The notes under the pieces: model-generated
Seen by the model: only the letters and a program-made list of their open reading frames with translations
The model's database searches: none
What the model was told of the DNA's origin: nothing
In this document: piece after piece, positions 1-10,599 of the stretch
Position numbering within the stretch: position 1 is the stretch's first letter
Layout of the letters: every line of letters begins with the position of its first letter
Translations under genes and position numbers: made by a program
Assembly (NCBI RefSeq): GCF_029784155.1
Contig: NC_073691.1
Span: 89,113,722 to 89,177,721, forward strand
Direction: 5' to 3'
DNA length: 64,000 bases
From: Uranotaenia lowii
Taxonomy: Eukaryota; Arthropoda; Insecta; Diptera; Culicidae

Positions 1-1720
1 AAATTTGTGCTGTGTTCTATGGATGACGATCTCTTCAGAGTAGGGATACGTTCTCTTTTAAGAGTACATGTATTCTTTTTCAATCTTGAAATGGGTGAAC
101 TCTTCTTTTTGTAAAATTTAACGAAATGTACTCTCTCTCATTTTAACAGAATAAACGAACTTATTTCTTCCAGTTTATGAAGATTTGTTCCCCATCTTAT
201 ACAAAAATTTCAAAAAAAAGTATAATTTACATCAACTTCCTTAAAAATCCTGTTTTTATCAAGGGGCATCTCTAAGTCGTAATTAACAATGAGCACGATA
301 AGCGCCTTTGAGTATGCACTGAACCCCTTCGTCGATCAAATAGCCTTACAATATATAGCGGTAAGAAAAAACTTTCCATGGATTTTGTACGAAAATGGTG
401 GCACAGGTAACGCGGAAAGCTCGGATAGCCGGAGCTCGGATGAGCGGAATTTTACTGTATGACCATTTCTGATTAAGTGAAGCAACTTTGTATATGCCTC
501 TATTCTATGAACAAATTATGTCTAATTTAATACAAAAATTCGAGGAAAATCGCCATCATGCAAAAAAATTTAAGCTATACGATTCAATGGTGTTTCTGAT
601 TAAAAATATTTTATTAGCGGTTCCTGGTTGCTTTCGTGGTTCATCAATTTTATCAAACATCAAAGAGATTCTCAAATAGCCATATAGTATCGGAAATTGA
701 TTAAAATATGAAACGTAGGAAGACGGAAGGAAGGAAACCAATCACCCTTCAATATTAATCCCTAATTCGCCTTAGAATTAATTTTTCAGACAACAGCAGC
801 AACAACAAGAAAATCAAATCTCTCAGTGTGTCGGGAAAGCGAGGCCGTTATCGGGCGATGATTTACTCTAAAATGAAATTCCTTTCATTCCCACGCTCGA
901 GCTTATTAGCTCGGCCAGTTTGTTCAGCCAATCTAGTGAATAATATGTATCTCAAACCATACCCCGGGGGCTTCGGTTTCATCGTCGTCGTCGTCCGTTT
1001 GGCAGCAAACGTCAATATGAATGCGTTCCATGGGCACGGCGAGTGTCAGTGAATTTTTATAAGAAAATTTGAACGCTTGAAATAAAATGGAAAAAACAAC
1101 ATATGGGTCACCTTTGCAGTTTTTAATATGCTCTCTTTTAATACTTATAATGTTTTGAAATTTTCTTTATTTTCTACCCTGTGTAAAATCTTATGTTAAC
1201 TGAAAACAGTGGACATTTGAACTTTCGCTGAACTGTATGTACACTCAAAATAATTTGCACATAGCGATTACGTGGAAAACTATATAATATTTATAGAACT
1301 GATTTTCACGTAACTTCTACGAATAAAATATGTGAACGCTCTCCTAATAAGATTTGCTGCCTGAACGTCACCTACAAATTACGTGAATTTTTAGTAAATT
1401 GAATGAAATGTGATGACGAAAATTATTTTCAATTTAAGTTGAATCTAATTTAAATGAGAATGAACTTCATTTTCATTAATGGATGTTTAGATCGGTTTCA
1501 GAAACAAAAATTCATGTTTAAAACATTATTTTATAAGTTTATTCAAATTTCTACACAAGAACTAAAAGCATCTGGATTCCATGGGCTGTTGTTGGACAGT
1601 TCTTATAAGAGTGGTTCTGCCTGCTTGTTGACGGAGTACCTCAGAAAGAAGTCTTTTGAACAGCTCGCTTCAATGCACCCCAATGATGCTCACCAGGATT
1701 CTGCTGAAAACGTCCAAATT
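1..1720. other. AT-rich intergenic DNA, no gene recognised
   Basis: Short open frames occur here, but none has a recognisable domain, codon character or splice context. A GC-richer block at about 785-1060 has CAA/CAG and GTC triplet runs and stands out from the surrounding AT-rich DNA. It could be an old exon, a UTR or a regulatory block, and nothing in it decides between these. Confidence 0.5.
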
Positions 1721-2204
1721 ACCTACCTACCTACCTAAGGGTCCGGTGCCGATTGACCATAGGGCTGAGATAAAAGATCTCCACTGCTGGCAATCCGTAG
1801 CCAGCGTCTTCACTTGCTGCCAGCCAAGGTTCTCGTCAACTGTGCGGATTTCAGCGGCTAGACTACGCCGCCACGAGCTTCTGGGCCTGCCTCTTCTTCG
1901 ATGACCATCTGGATTCCAGTCAAGCGCCACTCTGCAAATCTCATTTTCATCTCTTCGCAGCGTGCCCAATCCATCTTCACTCACGTTCCCGAATCTCGTT
2001 TTTTAAAGCCTTTTAATGGCACCGGCGATGAAGTTCAACGTTTGAGATCCAGTTACCAGGCCACCAAGCGCGGATGATGTTCCGCGGAGACTCGCAAACG
2101 CAAATCGGGCTCTATCTTGGTACCACCATCAGGCGTAATCTGGCTACCAAGATACTGGAAGCACTTCACTTTCTCAATCTGTTGTCCAGCTACCACGAAA
2201 TTGG
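1721..2204 (-). pseudogene. RTE-clade LINE, 3' end of ORF2 with tail
   Basis: Read on the minus strand, this encodes the C-terminal part of an RTE-type reverse transcriptase. The segment FQYLGSQITPDGGT near 2150 matches FQYLGSQITPDGDAKKD in the RTE copy at 61.57 kb. The stretch from 1984 down to 1727 (ICRVALDWNPDGHRRRGRP) matches the end of that same copy. An internal deletion near 2055 joins the two parts. The 3' end carries a short (AGGT)n tail, seen as CCTA repeats at 1721-1737. The upstream end abuts copia RT sequence at about 2204, so the two relics are fused, either by insertion into copia or by a later deletion. No functional product is expected. Confidence 0.8.
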
Positions 2205-3219
2205 AACGTCCAAGATAGCCAATCGTAAAACATACATCAGGACGGGTAGACATCATAAGGTAATTATGGTTCCTAAAAGTTCTCGATAAGGTTCGCTTGT
2301 TGTTCCAGCTTCATTCTTATCCAACTGCAACGCCTTTTGCATTGGAGTCTTGCATGCAAGGGTTGCATCCAGCCAAGCCAAATTTACGAAGAAGTTTTTC
2401 GATACTAGCAGTTTGCGACAACTTCATCTCACCACGCTTCATGTCGTAATCGATCTTGACGCCAAGAAAGTTTGATATCTGTTACTTCATATTTAAAACA
2501 ACTCCAAGTTCCTTCCAGCCACCATCAGATCATCGACGTACATGACCAGGAATATTTCGTCTCTCCCCCTCTCTTCAATTCATGAATAAAGGCAATAATC
2601 TTGTTGAGACCGTTGGAACCCTACTTTTAATAAAGTCTCATTCAGCCTCTCGTTCCAGCACCCGAGACTCTGTTTCGATTCATAGAGTGATTTCTTCAAT
2701 AGGCGATGGAAGCGCTGACGAATTTGGGTGATGGTTTTGCATTAGTGCAAGTGGGATGCAGCTATAAATTCACCCAACTTTTGACAGTTCTAAAGGGGTT
2801 TTTCTTAAGGAGAGAAAGAATAACTTTTCGATTCCATCGCCCATTGGCAAACCGACTCTGGATTAGCCTTGACACCTCCAGGAACGGCCATAAAAATCTG
2901 CTCTTGTAGCATGCCATGTAAAAAAGCAGTTTTAACATTTGAAGGATGTGGAAGGACATCTGAATAGCTACGGCCAGCACTGTTCGTATCGTGGTTAGTT
3001 TCGCTACCGGGGCATACGTCTCTTGATAGTCGATCCCGGGTTTCTGGAGGAATCCCTCAAGACCAATCTTGCCTTGAAGCGCAAAACCCGACCGCCCTTA
3101 CTCTCCCTCGTCGAAAAAATCCATTTGGAGTGTATGGGCTCGATACCAGCGGGCCGCTTTACAAGAACCCATACGTCATTCGTTCTCATGGAATCAAGTT
3201 CGTCCTTCACCGTCGCCAA
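2205..3219 (-). pseudogene. copia reverse transcriptase remnant
   Basis: The open part at 3219-3004 starts MATVKDELDSMRTNDVWVLV and contains HSKWIF followed by FKARLV, the classic N-terminal RT signature of copia Pol. Downstream (lower coordinates) the frame shifts repeatedly. The catalytic MYVDD box is readable at about 2529-2543, and TRPDVCFTIGYLGR near 2200-2250 resembles the copia motif leading to RNase H. RNase H itself is absent because the element is cut by the RTE fragment. In an intact element this enzyme copies the genomic RNA inside virus-like particles. This copy cannot make it. Confidence 0.8.
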
Positions 3220-3284
3220 TCATTTGGACTCATCTGGCCGACCTCGGATTTGCTCGTTTGTACTCGGTACATCTGGGAAAGAAT

Positions 3285-3512
3285 CCACACCCGCAGAAGT
3301 TGCTTGAAACCCAGTGATGAAGTCAAGGAACTTACCTGGGAGCCTGCGCTCCCGTTCGCTACGCCTCGTGTTAGACCCTGAAAAGTCACCACGTTTTTCT
3401 TGCGAAAGGAGCACCCCAGGATTTTCTGCTGGTTTCACCACATCCAATGGACTTGCGAATTCCACTTCTTCGTCTCTGAACAAAGGATGAAATCCATCGG
3501 GGCTTGATCCGG
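3285..3512 (-). repeat. copia linker, first arm of inverted duplication
   Basis: The minus strand encodes the copia Pol linker just upstream of RT (the 3549-3220 frame, with NTRRSERERRLPGKFLDF). A second copy of the same roughly 225 bp lies inverted at 4159-4383, where the plus strand reads NTRRSERECRLPGKLLDF. The two arms are separated by about 650 bp of protease/pre-integrase sequence, so the element contains an internal palindromic rearrangement. Confidence 0.8.
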
Positions 3513-3549
3513 CACCTACATCGTCTTCAACTGCCCCCCTCTGGCTCAT

Positions 3550-4150
3550 GCTGCACAGGAATGACGCGTTCCATCAAAAGGCTCTCGATACTGCTTTCCT
3601 TTCACGCAGCTTTCGCAAAAACCAACCAAGGGAATCTTTTCGCACATGCCGTCTACCAGTTTGTTAGTACCATGACATCCATCGCATGCTGACTTACGTG
3701 GCCCATACGACGATGCCACAGATTGCCAACTTCAGCAGTACATAAATTTGTGGTTGGTCTCCCAGCTTCCAAGTGAGGTGCAACTCGTACATATTGTTCT
3801 TAAGAGGAGCTTCAGCAATAAGACCATCTTTGTTGCTGAGAACCGCCTTGTCCCGACCATGGGAACCAGTGAATATAACACTTATTCCACTCCTCGCTAG
3901 CTTTTTGGTTGACAGCAGGTTACCTCATAATTCCGGCAGATAAACCACATTCTTTATAACGAACCGGACACCGCAAGAAGTATAGCATCGTACAACACGT
4001 TCGTTATGACCAACTAAGGTAACGCCTTATTTTACCACATCGACAATGAATGGTTCCTTCCATTTCCGAATTAATTCCAGATAACTCCGACAGTTAACGA
4101 GATGGTCAATGCATCCCGAATCAACGAAGAAAATTGCTTCAAGTTGGCTC
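3550..4150 (-). pseudogene. copia protease / pre-integrase remnant
   Basis: Reading the minus strand from about 4140 gives EAIFFVDSGCIDHLVN. This is the copia aspartic-protease active-site context (DSG, followed by C-x-DHL). Further on are GHNERVV, LSTKKLARSGISVIF and a degenerate pre-integrase segment that includes VSMRWMSWY. The family role is cleavage of the Gag-Pol polyprotein and integrase zinc binding. Several stops are present, and the DDE integrase core expected next is missing before the linker at 3549. Confidence 0.7.
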
Positions 4151-4158
4151 GATTTTCT

Positions 4159-4383
4159 CGGGATCAAGCCCCGATGAATTTCATCCTTTGATCAGAGACG
4201 AAGAAGTGGAATTGCAAGTCCTTTGGATGTGGTAAAACCAGCAGAAAATCCTGACGCGCTCCCTTCGCAAGAAAGACGTGATGGCTTTTCAGGGTCTAAC
4301 ACGAGGCGTAGCGAACGGGAGTGCAGGCTCCCAGGTAAGTTACTTGACTTCATCACTGGTTTTCAAGCAACTTCTGCTGGTGT
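4159..4383 (+). repeat. copia linker, second (inverted) arm
   Basis: This plus-strand copy of the linker at 3285-3512 carries small substitutions, for example an inserted ATT near 4175. It lies between the protease remnant and Gag, where a linker does not belong. It therefore reflects an inversion-duplication or a template-switch product rather than the normal copia order. Confidence 0.8.
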
Positions 4384-4419
4384 GAATTCTTCTTCTCATT
4401 TTTTATTTAACACCCGTTA

Positions 4420-4771
4420 GCATTTCGGTCCTTTGGATTTCTTCCGTCGATTTCCTTTTCTTCTTTCGATTCTCCGGTCTTCTCGTTCAGATACTTCCGT
4501 CAACAGTCACTGTTTAACCATTTCCAGCAAAAGATCCTTCTCGTCCAGATTCTCGAAGGCCGTCACCAGAGAATCTAAGCTGTCTGGTAGTGTCCGAAAA
4601 AGTTGAGACACCAGATCGCTTGTTTTCAATTTTTCCCCTGCAGACTTCAACTGCCGGACCGTGTCGTCGAAGCTTGGAAATGTGCTTGCATTGATGACTC
4701 TTCCTTCATTCGCAGGCGAGCCAACTGCTTCCGAAGTACATCTGGCTCGTTACCGATCGCTTAGCGAAGAT

Positions 4772-4802
<31 letters not shown>

Positions 4803-5232
4803 GGATATATGGGCCGAATCCGTCATCCGAACTACTTAAAAATTATCTTACATAGAGTTTATTTCTTTAATATAGCACATAGAGCTTCTTGATTGTCGGG
4901 ATGCTTAAATTGAGATCACTGTTAATATTATTTCTCCCAGAGCTTTTCACATAGCCCTAGCCGTTTCCTTCTTCCGTGCAATACCCAGGCATTCATCGGA
5001 CACGAACGACACCAGCAGCCACTTGGTCCGCGCTGCTCCGCCTTAAGGAGGGATGGCACCTTCTTTCAGGACTTCCGAGACCTCCGCTGCATCCAGGAAC
5101 AGCTTCACGCGGTACTTCCAATTCTCGTAATTGGGACCAACCAGCTGCGGAATGTCTTCTCTTGAACTGGAGCCCATAAACTGAAGACTTGGGATCCGCA
5201 GTGGCCAGAGAAACGATTTGAGTAATTAACAA
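4420..5232 (-). pseudogene. copia Gag remnant, split by a LINE tail
   Basis: The frame opens at 5232 with MLITQIVSLATADPKSSVYG and continues, with frameshifts, through a segment resembling WKYRVKLFLDAAEV to about 4938. After a 170-bp interruption it resumes at 4768 and includes FDDTVRQLKSAGEKLKTSDL and SQLFRTLPDSLDSLVTAFEN, typical of the copia Gag (UBN2-type) domain. It ends in a basic ERRKSTEE-like segment near 4440. The zinc-knuckle CCHC was not seen. The reading frame across the interruption is consistent with an insertion into a once-continuous Gag gene. Confidence 0.8.
4768..4937 (-). mobile_element. Short 5'-truncated LINE 3' end with (TAAA)n tail
   Basis: On the minus strand, about 130 bp of non-coding sequence ends in a pure TAAA microsatellite (seen as TTTA repeats at 4771-4802). 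It interrupts the copia Gag remnant, whose coding sense resumes on each side. Very short, 5'-truncated insertions with a simple repeat tail are typical of Jockey/CR1-group LINEs. The family of the short body is not identified. Confidence 0.6.
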
Positions 5233-5393
5233 AAAAAAAGTTTATTACGAAGGAAAAGTGTTCTTCAATGTGTCGGGGAGACTAGTGAAAAATTTCAGGA
5301 CCGCTTGACACATCCTTTTCAAGGATTGCTTCGCTTCATCTAAACACAAATAGAATGGGATGCAACAAAACCTTAGTTTACTTGAAAAATTCC

Positions 5394-5615
5394 GTATATT
5401 TTATATTTGGGCTTATGATATAGCTCAGTTGGCAAGTCTGTTGTCTCCTGAGCCGATGTCCGCAAGTTCGAGCCAAAGAGTAAACATCGAACACAGTTGT
5501 ACCGGGTAAGTTTTTCAATAACGATCCGCCAACTGTAACATTGATAAAGTCGCGAATGCCATGAAGATGGTAAAACGACTATAATCGAAAAAAAAATTAA
5601 AAGTATATTTTATAT
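5394..5615 (+). repeat. 13-bp target site duplications around SINE
   Basis: GTATATTTTATAT occurs at 5394-5406 and again at 5603-5615, directly flanking the SINE body. The match is perfect over 13 bp, which indicates LINE-mediated insertion and little decay since. Confidence 0.9.
5407..5602 (+). mobile_element. tRNA-derived SINE, apparently full length
   Basis: The head is tRNA-like. A perfect pol III A box, TAGCTCAGTTGG, lies at 5421-5432, and a B-box-like GTTCGAGCC at 5466-5474, about 32 bp apart as in a tRNA gene. A roughly 110-bp tRNA-unrelated body follows, ending in an A-rich tail (from 5588). The unit is bounded by perfect 13-bp direct repeats. It would be transcribed by RNA polymerase III and moved by a partner LINE. 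It cannot be a functional tRNA gene because the acceptor stem is not closed and the sequence runs on into the body. Confidence 0.85.
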
Positions 5616-6024
5616 CTAAATTATTTTGCGTGTACGTATGTACGTTATCCACCATGCGTGCACGGATTCACCGCAGTTTCGCCAACGCATGCGCTAAATT
5701 GTTGCATTGTTTAGTTCGGTCAATCTCCAATGCAAATCACAACATACTTGAAACCATAGCTTCGTATGAACTGTCATGTATTGAATGTGTTTCGTGTATG
5801 GGTGTGTCTTATTTGTAGAACGAGTGAACAGTTTCTCAACCGTATAAAATTCATAACAACGTTGTAATAAAACTACGACAGGTTTCATTGAGTTTAGATC
5901 GTATACGTATTTGTTTGTTTGTTGTTTATTTATTCTTGCAATTTAAGATAACAATCTTTTCAATCACTGCAATTGGTTTTACTGGGATTTGCAATTATTC
6001 TAGCTAATCTTCTCTACTCTTATC

Positions 6025-8767
6025 CTATTCTAACCTGGCTAAACACTCTCTTTTAAAAACGTTAATGTTACAATTCATCTTGATCTCATCAGGTAACTGG
6101 TTCCAATAGACAATGCCGCGTACAAACAGTGTGCCGTTGTAATGGGAAGTAAAATTTCTCGGAATAACCAATTTTCTCACTCGATTGCTTCTGAAAGGTA
6201 TGAGTTTCTGGTAGAGGTAGTTCGGTGTCGCTGTTGTAAATATCTTCTGTATCATGATGTTCGAACGATGCTTGAAGAAATCGTAAAACGAGCAGCCCAT
6301 GAACTTCCGGTGATGTATGCTCATTCTCGCGTATCGATCCAGCTTAAAAACCCACCTGATGCATTGATTGATGGCAATACGTAAACGATCCATTGCCATA
6401 GCTGACGCATTTATTAAAAACTCTGAGCCAAAGGTAAGGTGCGGTAAAATTAGGGTTTTAGCTATTTTCAATCTAAAGTGCGAGGGTAGTATGCTCGCTG
6501 TCAATTTTAGATGGCGTAGGACTGCATAGATTTTACCGCATAGTGCGTTGACTTGTTGGTCCCACTCCAGGTTACTTTGGAAAATTATTCCAAGATTCGA
6601 TACTTTGTCGACGTACGAAACATTAGATGATCCCAGGGTAATGACCGGCAGTTCAGCATTCATTCTATTACGGGAGATGAGCATCACGTTGGATTTTGAA
6701 GTGTTGATACGTAGCATATTCCTATCAGACCAAACTTGTAAGCGCCTCAAGTCATCATTCAATAGTCGAGCCATTATTTCGATCGAGTCGGTAGACGAGC
6801 AGAGGTAAAGTTGAACATCATCGGCGAACATATGTATTTGACAATGGCTTATAACTGCTGGCAAATCGTTAATAAACATGCAGAACAGTAGAGGTCCCAA
6901 AACTGAACCCTGAGGCACACCAGACATTACTGGAACAGGATCTGAACAGATTCCATCAATACTCACAATTTGTGATCTTCCAGACAAGTAAGACTGGATT
7001 AAGTCTACAGCTCTGCCAGAGAAGTTGAATTTCGAAGAGAGTTTTCTCAAAAGCTTCACATAGGAAACTCGGTCAAACGCTTTGGAGAAATCAATCATCA
7101 TCAAAAATGCTATGCCTTTTTTTGTCTACAGTGGCGTGGATATCGTCGTGTACTTTAAGAAGTGCAGTAGTTGTATTTACTATGACCGGATCTGAATCCT
7201 GATTGATTGGAGTTGAGTAGGTTCGTTGTATTCAGATAGTCAGTTATTTGAATTTTAACAATTTTTTCGAATACTTTTGATAACGCACAGAGTAGACTGA
7301 TTGGGCGAAGATTGTTCATATCAAAACTTTTTCCCTTTTTCCGAATCGGGAGAATTTTTGCCATTTTCCATGCACGAGGAAATCTTGAAGTTGATATGAT
7401 TAGGTTGAATATGAACGTAATTGGCTTAATCAGCGAAGGAAGAATCAATTTCAAAAATCTTATTGAAATGTTGTCCGATCCAACAGAGTTCGATTTGATG
7501 GATGATATGGCTAGAATCACGTCATTATCTGCAATCCTAGAAAATCCAAAGCCATGAGGATTGGCCGGAGGGCGAGCAATATTGTGTTCATCGATCGTAA
7601 AACTTGTGGCAAAGTGGTTATTAATTTCATTGACAGAGTTGATAAAAATTCATTGATTCATTGATCAAAGTCGTTACTCGATTTCTAAGGCGCTTGTATT
7701 CTGTTTGTGAGGAATCGGTTCTGCAGTCAATCCAGTATCTATATGCCAAATCCCTCTCAATCATCGCTCTAAGTATATTGTGATTAAACCATTTGTTCTT
7801 AACTGTAGATTTTACAATACGTACCGGAACGAAAGTATCGAATAGTTCTATGATTGTTTCATTCAACAAATCGACAGCCAAATCCACGTCGCCAATTGAG
7901 TACAAATTAGACCAATCGATCGAATTAGCTGAAGATTCCAATCCAGTCAAGTCAATGCGTGTAAAGTCTCTCATAGCTATACGTTCAATCAAAACTCTTT
8001 TAGAAATGTCCAGCGATGCAAAAATGACGTCATGTCTGGAGAAACCGGGAGCAGAAAGTTGATTGAAATTTTGAACGAACTCCGGGTTGTTCGTCATCAT
8101 AAGATCAATAAGAGAGCTTCCTCCTTGATGGTAATGAGTAGGGTTGTCGTTCACACAACTAAATCCGAAATAATCGAGAACGCTACAAAATTGGTTTGAC
8201 ACTGTATTGTTTTTGGTGGGATCTAAATTGAAATCACCAACGATAACTGTGTGAGTGTACTGCAACGATAACTCGGAAAACTTCTGAAATAACTTATCAG
8301 AACAGTTGTTTCTTGGTGGATTGTAGAATAATCCAAGTAAAAATTTTCTTGAGAAACATTTCAATTCACCAAACACATATTCGGTTACATCTCCAGCGCT
8401 TGCATCGTAAATTTCAGATTGGTCAATGATTTTGAAGTCAATCGCATTTCTGACATACACACACAATCCTCCACCTCGGCTATATATTCTGTCGTTACGA
8501 ATCAATTTGAAACCTTCTATAAGTAAAATTTCATCCGAAATGGTTGCATTGAGCCAAGTTTCCGATAAGCAGATGACATCGATTTTACCATTCAAAAAAA
8601 CATTGTTTCAGCTCGCTAAACTTGCTAAAATCTCTAGCACAAATACTCTGGATATTTATATGGCAGATATTCACCTTGTCATCCGGAAGAGCAGCATTCA
8701 TAACAGCACGGGGTATGTTTGAAAAATTCAAGTGCGTACGGGCATTGTTGTTCACTTCATTAGCCAT
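6025..8767 (-). pseudogene. LINE ORF2 (APE endonuclease + RT), frameshifted
   Basis: The start is MANEVNNNARTH near 8767. The endonuclease (VNICHINIQSICARDFSKF, then ICLSETWLN, GDFNLDPTK and FSRHDVIFASL) covers about 8700-7900. RT follows, with NSNQSGFRSGHS, FSKAFDRVSYVKLL, GVPQGSVLGPLL and the catalytic FADDVQLYL. The frame is continuous apart from single-base shifts near 8594 (an A7 run), 7630, 7175 and 7122 (another seven-base run). All conserved motifs survive, so the element is young or the indels are assembly errors. An intact protein would nick the target and prime reverse transcription. The C-terminus WNQLPDEIK...NVFKRECLARLE matches the CR1 group. Confidence 0.85.
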
Positions 8768-9036
8768 TATCAAGATTTAAAGGATACAATTCTGGAGAGA
8801 GAGTTAGCAGGTTAGAAGGAAGGATTTGAGCTAAATTAAAAACAAGATGTACATATTTTTCTAATTCGTAACACATCTCAAAAAATTCATATCAATAACA
8901 AGACTAAGCTAAGTGGCCCTATTTTGACCCAGTAGAGAGAGAGGAAAAAAAACAGCAGCACAGCACAGCAGCAACAGCAGCAGCAAGCACCAACAGGTCC
9001 AGCAGGTGGCCCAAAAATAAGGATAAAGTGGCCTGA

Positions 9037-9825
9037 TCATTGTTCAACCGTTGCTCCGAGTTGTTCGAGGGTGTGCACAGGCTTTGCAGTACCGTCAGCG
9101 CTCTTCTTGATAAATACGGTCCCGCTTTTCGTAAAGACACTATGAAGATTTCCAGCCTTCTTGAGTTTCAGCGTTCTCCCTTTAATCTCACGGGCCAGGG
9201 AGGTGAGGTTCTCATTAAAGTAGATACGGGTTGCTACTTGAAAGCCAAGATTCGCTAATGTGAGATTTCGATTGGCTAAATAGCGAAAAAAGAAATCGTC
9301 CCGTGCAGCACGGAACGCGAACTGGAAAAGGATTGGGGGAGAACTACCAGCAGCGATAGGAGTTTTAGCTATCCGTTTAGTGTACACCAGTGGTTGTTGT
9401 TCGCCGTATCCAAGAATAGCAGCAATCTTAGCAACGAAAAGGGAGAGATCTTCCTGGGCGATAAATGGAACTCCAAATAACAGGAGATCATTTGCTTTTT
9501 CCAACCGTTCCGCAAAGTTTTGATTCCGCTCGGTTGCAGCTTTCAGCTCACCACAGTAGTTGGTCAACTTGTCCATCCTCTTAGCCGTTTCTTGCTGCAT
9601 CTGTAAAGTTTCCTGTCGCAGGGAAACTATCTCGCCCCGTATTTCAGTTGCATTCGAATCGATTTTTGCGTTCGTATCTTCAAATAAAGAACGCATTTTA
9701 GATAGAAGAGCGTCGAGGGAATTCACACTATCATTTTCGGTATCACTAGACCGATCAAGGTCTTGACAGCTACGTTTGAAATTGCTTGTTTTGTCTTTAG
9801 TGGTGAGTTTGGTTTTATTACTCAT
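9037..9825 (-). CDS. LINE ORF1 protein (coiled coil, RNA-binding type)
   Basis: This intact frame gives about 262 residues if translation starts at MSNKTKLTTKDKTSN. An in-frame Met 19 codons upstream is less likely because the peptide it adds (MLVRFFFYF) is hydrophobic and atypical. The first 50 residues are polar and lysine/serine rich. Residues of about 50-120 (DALLSKMRSLFEDTNAKIDS, LRQETLQMQQETAKRMDKL) form a predicted coiled coil for oligomerisation. The C-terminal half (LLLFGVPFIAQEDLSLFVAK, then FQFAFRAARDDFFFRYL) resembles the RRM-like plus C-terminal domains of L1/CR1 ORF1 proteins. No CCHC knuckle is present. The expected role is binding the element RNA as a chaperone in the RNP. Domain assignment is by pattern only. 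Confidence 0.7.
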   Translation of the reverse strand: MSNKTKLTTKDKTSNFKRSCQDLDRSSDTENDSVNSLDALLSKMRSLFEDTNAKIDSNATEIRGEIVSLRQETLQMQQETAKRMDKLTNYCGELKAATERNQNFAERLEKANDLLLFGVPFIAQEDLSLFVAKIAAILGYGEQQPLVYTKRIAKTPIAAGSSPPILFQFAFRAARDDFFFRYLANRNLTLANLGFQVATRIYFNENLTSLAREIKGRTLKLKKAGNLHSVFTKSGTVFIKKSADGTAKPVHTLEQLGATVEQ

Positions 9826-10180
9826 GTTGCACTTGTGAGTCTTCTTTGAGTGACCAAAATAAAAAAAAAACCGGACCAACAACCGCCAAGCAAAAGAGTT
9901 CTCGATGTTTTGTTGTACAGCGTGCTTGAACTTTTGTACCCTTTTATCACTAGGGAAATCAAGTTTTCACTAAGTATTCCAACTTATACGATTAGTAGAG
10001 AACGGGTTTTAACTTTTTAATGTACAAAAAGTACTGCTGAAGCGAGATATCGGGGAAAAAATACTTAAAGACCACTAGCACGTCACTTGCTCTATCTGGT
10101 TCTGTACATCCCTTCAGGATGTGTTCGTTTTTTTTTAAATGACCTTTTAGGATTAACTTAGTCAAGGAAGGTCTGCTGTT

Positions 10181-10242
10181 TCAGAAAAGAGGTAGGCTTA
10201 ATAGCGGCACGTTATCCAAACATACGAGAAAACTGTGCCTAG
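10181..10242 (+). repeat. 62-bp repeat, copy 1 (copy 2 at 47401-47462)
   Basis: The block TCAGAAAAGAGGTAGGCTTA ... GTGCCTAG recurs at 47401-47462 in the same orientation with about four substitutions. At 47 kb it begins 12 bp inside the left member of an LTR-like pair. It may be a fragment of the same mobile family. It has no coding sense. Confidence 0.75.
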
Positions 10243-10599
10243 GTCTGCAGTTTAAAGTTTCCTCAATTTCAAATGGACTTTTCTCATCATTTGTTGAGAA
10301 ATTTCTTTATGAGTATCGAGGAGAAACATTTTCAAAACATCTTTAACCTTGCGAACTAACATTCATAGCCTTTAGTTCACAACTCATCCCGTTGACTGGG
10401 ACCCACCGTCGGTGGTGACAAAAACTACAGCCGTCATAGTTATTTAATTATTTGAACTTCTGAACCTTACTACTTGCTTTAGAGCCGAAACTGTCCGGAT
10501 ATTTTATTAAAAAAATGGGAAAAGTCCGGTCTGACAAAAAACAATGTCGGTAAATAATTACCAAAAATGTTATATTTTTTGTGGAAGATGAATTCAATC

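Larger units (their letters stand above)
2205..5232 (-). mobile_element. Decayed Ty1/copia LTR retrotransposon (internal region)
   Basis: In minus-strand order the remnants are Gag (5232-4420), an aspartic protease and pre-integrase region (about 4140-3550), a linker, and reverse transcriptase (3219-2205). This is the copia order, with RT after integrase, although the integrase catalytic core seems to be missing. The reading frame is broken in many places. Gag is split by a short LINE tail (4768-4937), and the linker is present a second time in inverted orientation at 4159-4383. No LTRs were recognised at either end: the 3' side runs into an RTE relic and the 5' side into unrecognised DNA. 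This is a single old, rearranged copy. Confidence 0.85.
5909..10110 (-). mobile_element. Near full-length CR1-type non-LTR retrotransposon
   Basis: In minus-strand order there is a 5' leader (about 10110-9826), ORF1 (9825-9037), a short spacer, ORF2 with endonuclease and RT (8767-6025), a 3' UTR, and a tail made of A-rich TAAA/CAAA units (complement of 5910-5934). The 5' limit is a guess, as no target duplication was confirmed. The RT block (FSKAFDRVSYVKLL, SGVPQGSVLGPLLF, FADDVQLYL) and the C-terminal NVFKRECLARLE are typical of the CR1 branch of the Jockey group. This is the best-preserved autonomous-type element in the window. Confidence 0.85.

Noticed and set aside
828..1052. 74-codon plus-strand open frame in a GC-richer block
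   Set aside because: Low-complexity VVVV from a GTC repeat, no splice sites and no domain. Kept only as an intergenic remark.
5421..5474. Possible tRNA gene from A and B boxes
   Set aside because: No closed acceptor stem, and the sequence continues into a SINE body and A tail bounded by a 13-bp duplication.
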